From contig NZ_JAIQXU010000001.1 in assembly GCF_020166395.1 (NCBI RefSeq), positions 477,478 to 541,477 of the forward strand: DNA of 64,000 nucleotides, read 5' to 3'. Position numbers and translations under genes: made by a program. Below, one piece after another: positions 61,196 through 64,000 of the stretch (its first letter is position 1; every line of letters begins with the position of its first letter). The notes under the pieces were generated by a model, which searched no databases, was not told where the DNA came from, and worked only from the letters and a program-made list of their open reading frames with translations. The stretch is from Deinococcus betulae (GTDB lineage Bacteria > Deinococcota > Deinococci > Deinococcales > Deinococcaceae).

Positions 61196-61526
61196 GGGTG
61201 GGGGCCTCATCCTTTCTGGTCCAGCGGTTCGCGTCGCGGCGCTCGACCTTGTCCATCATGCGCTCAAAGCCGCGCTCCAGGCTGATCCCACGCTCATTGG
61301 CCATGCACAGCATCACGAACAGCAGGTCGGCCAGTTCCAGTTCTAGGTCGCCGGGGTCCTCGCCGGGCTTGGGGGTCTTGCCGTTCTGGTGGGCCAGCAC
61401 GCGCGCCACCTCGCCGGTTTCCTCGGTCAGGCGGGCCAGCATCAGCAGGGGCGGAAAGTACCCCTCCTTAAACTGGCCGATATAAGCGTCCACGCGCTGC
61501 CGGGCGTCTTCGAAGGTCAAGCTCAT
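61188..61526 (-). CDS. MazG-like nucleotide pyrophosphohydrolase
   Basis: 112-aa MazG-fold protein hydrolysing (d)NTPs to monophosphates. EETGEVARVLAHQNG and ELADLLFVMLCMANE carry the metal-binding ExxE and ExxD pairs. It cleans damaged nucleotides or affects ppGpp-linked stress (family knowledge). TATCCT (61533-61538), 6 bases before the ATG, suggests a leaderless start. It is first in a two-gene unit with the YfiT-like gene. Confidence 0.88.
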
Positions 61527-61918
61527 GGCGCCAGGATACTGGCAGGATATTTGAGCCCTGTCCCAGACCATGCGCGGCGTGACGGCACTGGAGTTGCTGA
61601 GAGACGCTGTCTATCACGCCGCAGACCTGTGGCGCGGAGCCGGTTGCCCTACAACATACGCGCCGCTGGGTGTCGGACCGCGCTGACGGTTCTGGACCTG
61701 CGCTGGACTTGTGCTGACGCTGGGCATCATGCTGGCGGATGTGGCGGTTAATTTCTGACAGGCCAGGGGCACAGTTACTGCCGCGCTACTGGCCCAGGTG
61801 AGTTTTCTAGACTTCGTGGTGAAGAGTTTCCCCTTTCTCTGACCTGTCCATTCTGCTCAACGGCCGCTCCGCCAGGCGACGGACGCGCGCGGCCAGGCCC
61901 GTTGCGCACCATGACGGC
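61527..61918. other. Intergenic stretch, possibly with a gene remnant
   Basis: About 390 bases. A 38-codon frame from 61570 (MRGVTALELLRDAVYHAADLWRG...) and a short hydrophobic stretch near 61712-61760 are mildly protein-like but not continuous, which might be a decayed gene. No RNA gene, repeat or clear promoter was seen. Confidence 0.35.
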
Positions 61919-62815
61919 ATGACAGCTCCCTCTCCCTTGCTCAGCGCTGGCCCGCCGGTCTGGAACGTGGCGCGAGCCGCCGGGCTGGGCCCACTGACGC
62001 CGGCCCCCGCCGAGCTTCATGACCAGCTGGCCGACCTGCGCGCTGCCCTGGCTGGGGTGCTGGTCGCGGCGGCAGGTCACGATCTGGTGTTCGTGGGCCG
62101 CTCACCCGAGCCCCTCCGGGCCTACCTGGGCGGCCTACTGGCCGGGATTCGGGCGCCATGGACAGCCCACGGACTCAATGTTTCTCTGCTGGGCGCCGAG
62201 CTGAGTCCGGCCCAGCAGGTGGCGCTGCGGCCCCTTCTGGAAGCCGCTGGCCTGAACCCACGTCGCCTGGCCGCACAGGAGCGGCGGGCCGCGCTGGTGG
62301 ATGTGGTCGCTTCAGGCGGCACCTTTGCCGAGCTGCACCAGGCACTGCGAACCTGGGCCGCAGCGCAGGGTCTCCCCCGGCAGAGCGTGGTCAGGCGCGT
62401 ACGAGTGCTGGGACTGGAGTGTTCCGGGCCAGCGCGGCCAGGCGCGCAGCACTGGTCCGATCTGCCCGAGTTGCGCGGTGTACGAACCCGCAGCGTTCTC
62501 ATTGCCCCCGAGCTGTGGCGCTGGCTGGCCTGCGACGCGGCGCTCAAGGTGGCCACGCGCTGGCCCACTGGCACCTGGGGACACACTGCTGACCACCTGC
62601 CCGAACGCACCCCAGAACGGCTTCAGGCTCTGGCGCAGGCCCGCGCCCTGTATCTGCTGGGCACGGCAGCCGCAGAACGCGAGGCGATGGTGGCTGCCCT
62701 GAATGTGGCCGGAGGTCAGCAGGTGCCCGCCGTGCGCGCCCTCGTGCAGGCGTGGCGCGGCACCCGCCATAGCACTGCGCCGCGCCGAAATGGACGCCTG
62801 CCCTCACCCCGCTGA
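61919..62815 (+). CDS. Phosphoribosyltransferase-like protein, function unknown
   Basis: 298 aa. The N-terminal part resembles a PRTase fold: DLVFVGRSPEPLRAYLGGLLAG, and LVDVVASGGTFAELHQAL looks like the PRPP loop (usual form VDDVxxTGGT). The C-terminal half (ARPGAQHWSDLPELRGVRTRSVLIAPELWRWLACDAALKVATRWPTGTWGHTADHLPERTPERLQAL) matches nothing I can name. Some ribosyltransferase-like proteins of unknown role carry such motifs. The ATG at 61919 is the first in frame. Confidence 0.65.
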   Translation: MTAPSPLLSAGPPVWNVARAAGLGPLTPAPAELHDQLADLRAALAGVLVAAAGHDLVFVGRSPEPLRAYLGGLLAGIRAPWTAHGLNVSLLGAELSPAQQVALRPLLEAAGLNPRRLAAQERRAALVDVVASGGTFAELHQALRTWAAAQGLPRQSVVRRVRVLGLECSGPARPGAQHWSDLPELRGVRTRSVLIAPELWRWLACDAALKVATRWPTGTWGHTADHLPERTPERLQALAQARALYLLGTAAAEREAMVAALNVAGGQQVPAVRALVQAWRGTRHSTAPRRNGRLPSPR

Positions 62816-62828
62816 AACGCCACCAGAA

Positions 62829-62858
62829 GCGGCGGCCCCTCATCCTGGGGGCCGCCGC
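62829..62858. terminator. Hairpin between convergent genes
   Basis: GCGGCGGCCCC (62829-62839) pairs perfectly with GGGGCCGCCGC (62848-62858). It sits between the PRTase-like and DUF4384 genes. No T-run on either side, so its terminator strength is uncertain. Confidence 0.55.
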
Positions 62859-62868
62859 CGTGACTGGG

Positions 62869-63357
62869 TTAGCGAATGTAGAAGTACGTTTCCTGCACGT
62901 CGCGGTCAGCGGTGGCGTAAGGCTCCAGGTAGGCGTTGCTGGTGGCGTTCCAGCGGCCGTCGTCGAAGGTGCCGCGCAGCACGAGGTCGGTGGTGGGGCG
63001 CACCCGCGTGAAGATGGCGCGCACACGCTGAAGACCACGCGGCTCGGCCAGGTTGTAGGTCACGCCGTCGCCCGCACGGGGAAAGGTGGTGGTGCCCGCC
63101 TGCACGTAGGCGTTCCGCACCAGTACGCTGCCCACACCGTTGCTTTGCAGCGCCAGCAGGGTCACGTAGCCGGGCGCGCGGGTGGTGACGCTCACGCGCA
63201 CCGCTTCGCCCACGGCGTAGGTGCTGCCCTCGCCGCGGTCTGGGCGAAGCCCAGTAATCAGGTTGCTGCCCGAGCCTTGCAGGCCCACGTTGGGACGAAC
63301 CGTCACGGTGCAGGCGCTGAGGCCCAGGGCCAGAGAAAGCAGAAGTGCAGTGCGCAT
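62869..63357 (-). CDS. DUF4384 lipoprotein
   Basis: 162 aa. Lipoprotein signal (MRTALLLSLALGLSACT, lipobox LSAC) followed by a DUF4384 domain (YAVGEAVRVSVTTRAPGYVTLLALQSNGVGSVLVRNAYVQAGTTTFPRAG...RVRAIFTRVRPTTDLVL). It is a second member of the family of the 28.9-kb protein but without the LGFP half. It should sit on the envelope. TATGCT at 63365-63370, 7 bases before the ATG, gives a leaderless start. Confidence 0.88.
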   Translation of the reverse strand: MRTALLLSLALGLSACTVTVRPNVGLQGSGSNLITGLRPDRGEGSTYAVGEAVRVSVTTRAPGYVTLLALQSNGVGSVLVRNAYVQAGTTTFPRAGDGVTYNLAEPRGLQRVRAIFTRVRPTTDLVLRGTFDDGRWNATSNAYLEPYATADRDVQETYFYIR

Positions 63358-63401
63358 AACAATCAGCATACGGGCGCCAGCTGACGGAAAGCTGAGGGCC
63401 A

Positions 63402-63430
63402 GCCCCGCAGCGTCCTTAGCGCTGCGGGGC
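63402..63430. other. Perfect hairpin between divergent DUF4384 and ftsH genes
   Basis: GCCCCGCAGCG (63402-63412), loop TCCTTAG, CGCTGCGGGGC (63420-63430). It lies about 75 bases before the ftsH start and 45 bases from the DUF4384 start. CTTCTAG follows on plus. It could insulate the two divergent transcripts or form a leader structure. Confidence 0.5.
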
Positions 63431-63505
63431 CTTCTAGACCCCGCAGTTGCGCCGATTGTGGCCCAGTTGCAGACGACCTGCCGGGCAGGCGGCGTAGCAT
63501 GGTGC

Positions 63506-64000
63506 ATGTTTCGCGCCGCCTGCCTTGCGCTGACCCTGCTGAGTGTGTCCGGGGCGCTGGCCGCGCCGCCCACTTCGGCGGCGCGCGCCGAGCCCTACAC
63601 CACCAACCGCTTTTTTGCCGACCTGAACGCCCGGCAGGTCACGCGCGTGGTCCTGAGCAGCGGCGGGCAGGCCACCGTGACTCTGGCGGGCGAGGGAGGC
63701 AGCCCGCGCGTGCAGACCCTGCTGGTGCCGGCAGACGGCGCGACCCTGGCCCGCATCCGGCAGTCAGGGGCGGCGCTGCGGGTGGTCGCGGCCGGGTCGG
63801 GGCTGGGCTGGCTGGCGCAGGTGCTGCCGCTCGTCCTGACCGGCCTGATTCTGGTGGTGCTGTGGCGGTCCATGCGAACGGGCAGTGGTGGCGGCGGCGC
63901 CGCGACCTTTGGGCGGTCGAAGGCAGCGGTGATCGGGGAGGGGCAGATCAAGCTGAGTTTCAGCGACGTCGCCGGCTGCGACGAGGCCAAAGCCGACCTT
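63506..64000 (+). CDS. ftsH: FtsH ATP-dependent zinc metalloprotease, N-terminal part
   Basis: First 165 codons; the gene runs off the window. A signal-like first helix (MFRAACLALTLLSVSGALA), a periplasmic domain (about 30-105), a second membrane helix (LGWLAQVLPLVLTGLILVVLW), then FGRSKAAVIGEGQIKLSFSDVAGCDEAKADL, the conserved entry to the AAA domain. FtsH degrades misfolded membrane proteins and some regulators. TAGCAT five bases before the ATG may be a leaderless -10 box. Confidence 0.93.
   Translation, partial: MFRAACLALTLLSVSGALAAPPTSAARAEPYTTNRFFADLNARQVTRVVLSSGGQATVTLAGEGGSPRVQTLLVPADGATLARIRQSGAALRVVAAGSGLGWLAQVLPLVLTGLILVVLWRSMRTGSGGGGAATFGRSKAAVIGEGQIKLSFSDVAGCDEAKADL

Overview
The window looks like chromosomal DNA of a Deinococcus species (assigned from gene content; no database search was possible). 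It is GC-rich and uses GTG and TTG starts. Many genes have a TANNNT -10 box only 5-8 bases before the start codon, the leaderless layout known from Deinococcus. Supporting genes are a large Omp85/BamA outer-membrane protein, a YfiT-type DinB protein (a bacillithiol-linked family), carboxynorspermidine decarboxylase, DUF4384 proteins and a DivIVA-type protein.

Layout. 0.2-7.8 kb: two tandem CheY-like regulators, ApaG, an M42 aminopeptidase, tRNA-dihydrouridine synthase, a HelD/UvrD-like helicase and a lipoprotein. 7.85-10.1 kb: a glycine T-box riboswitch, glycyl-tRNA synthetase and a coupled small protein. 10.4-15.2 kb: KGG stress protein, diguanylate cyclase, a TetR/quinone-reductase-type pair with shared operators, an exported hydrolase and PanD. 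15.7-24.7 kb: RqcH-type NFACT protein, BamA, a translationally coupled yggS-divIVA-P450 cluster, and a phosphotransferase gene broken by a palindromic insert. 25-28.8 kb: an excisionase-like HTH protein, a DUF554 membrane protein, and one IS630 element nested inside another. 28.9-34 kb: DUF4384/LGFP protein, NspC, an exported DUF1795-like protein, and an rpe-comB operon. 34-42.6 kb: methylmalonyl-CoA mutase with MeaB, two alkyladenine-glycosylase-like genes, and an ABC-2 exporter. 42.8-49.9 kb: DUF937 protein, aquaporin, cysteine synthase, PRC-barrel repeat protein, P-loop ATPase coupled to an enolase-superfamily enzyme. 50-56.6 kb: DAHP synthase and the ATP-grasp/alpha-E/transglutaminase operon. 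56.6-64 kb: Yip1 protein, TetR/SDR pair, Era, Nudix, YfiT, MazG, a PRTase-like protein, a DUF4384 lipoprotein and the start of ftsH.

The most striking signal is upstream of the DAHP synthase gene. An apparently leaderless 16-codon ORF encodes MPLSAPFFYWFGRHRA, with five consecutive aromatic codons. It is followed by three segments that can form either an antiterminator or a perfect 13-bp terminator. This reads as a ribosome-mediated attenuator sensing Phe, Tyr and Trp at the entry of the shikimate pathway. The glyS T-box can be read down to its GGC specifier and UGGA acceptor-pairing bases. Several genes show lesions or missing catalytic residues: both IS630 transposases, the phosphotransferase, the second glycosylase, the Nudix protein and the P450.
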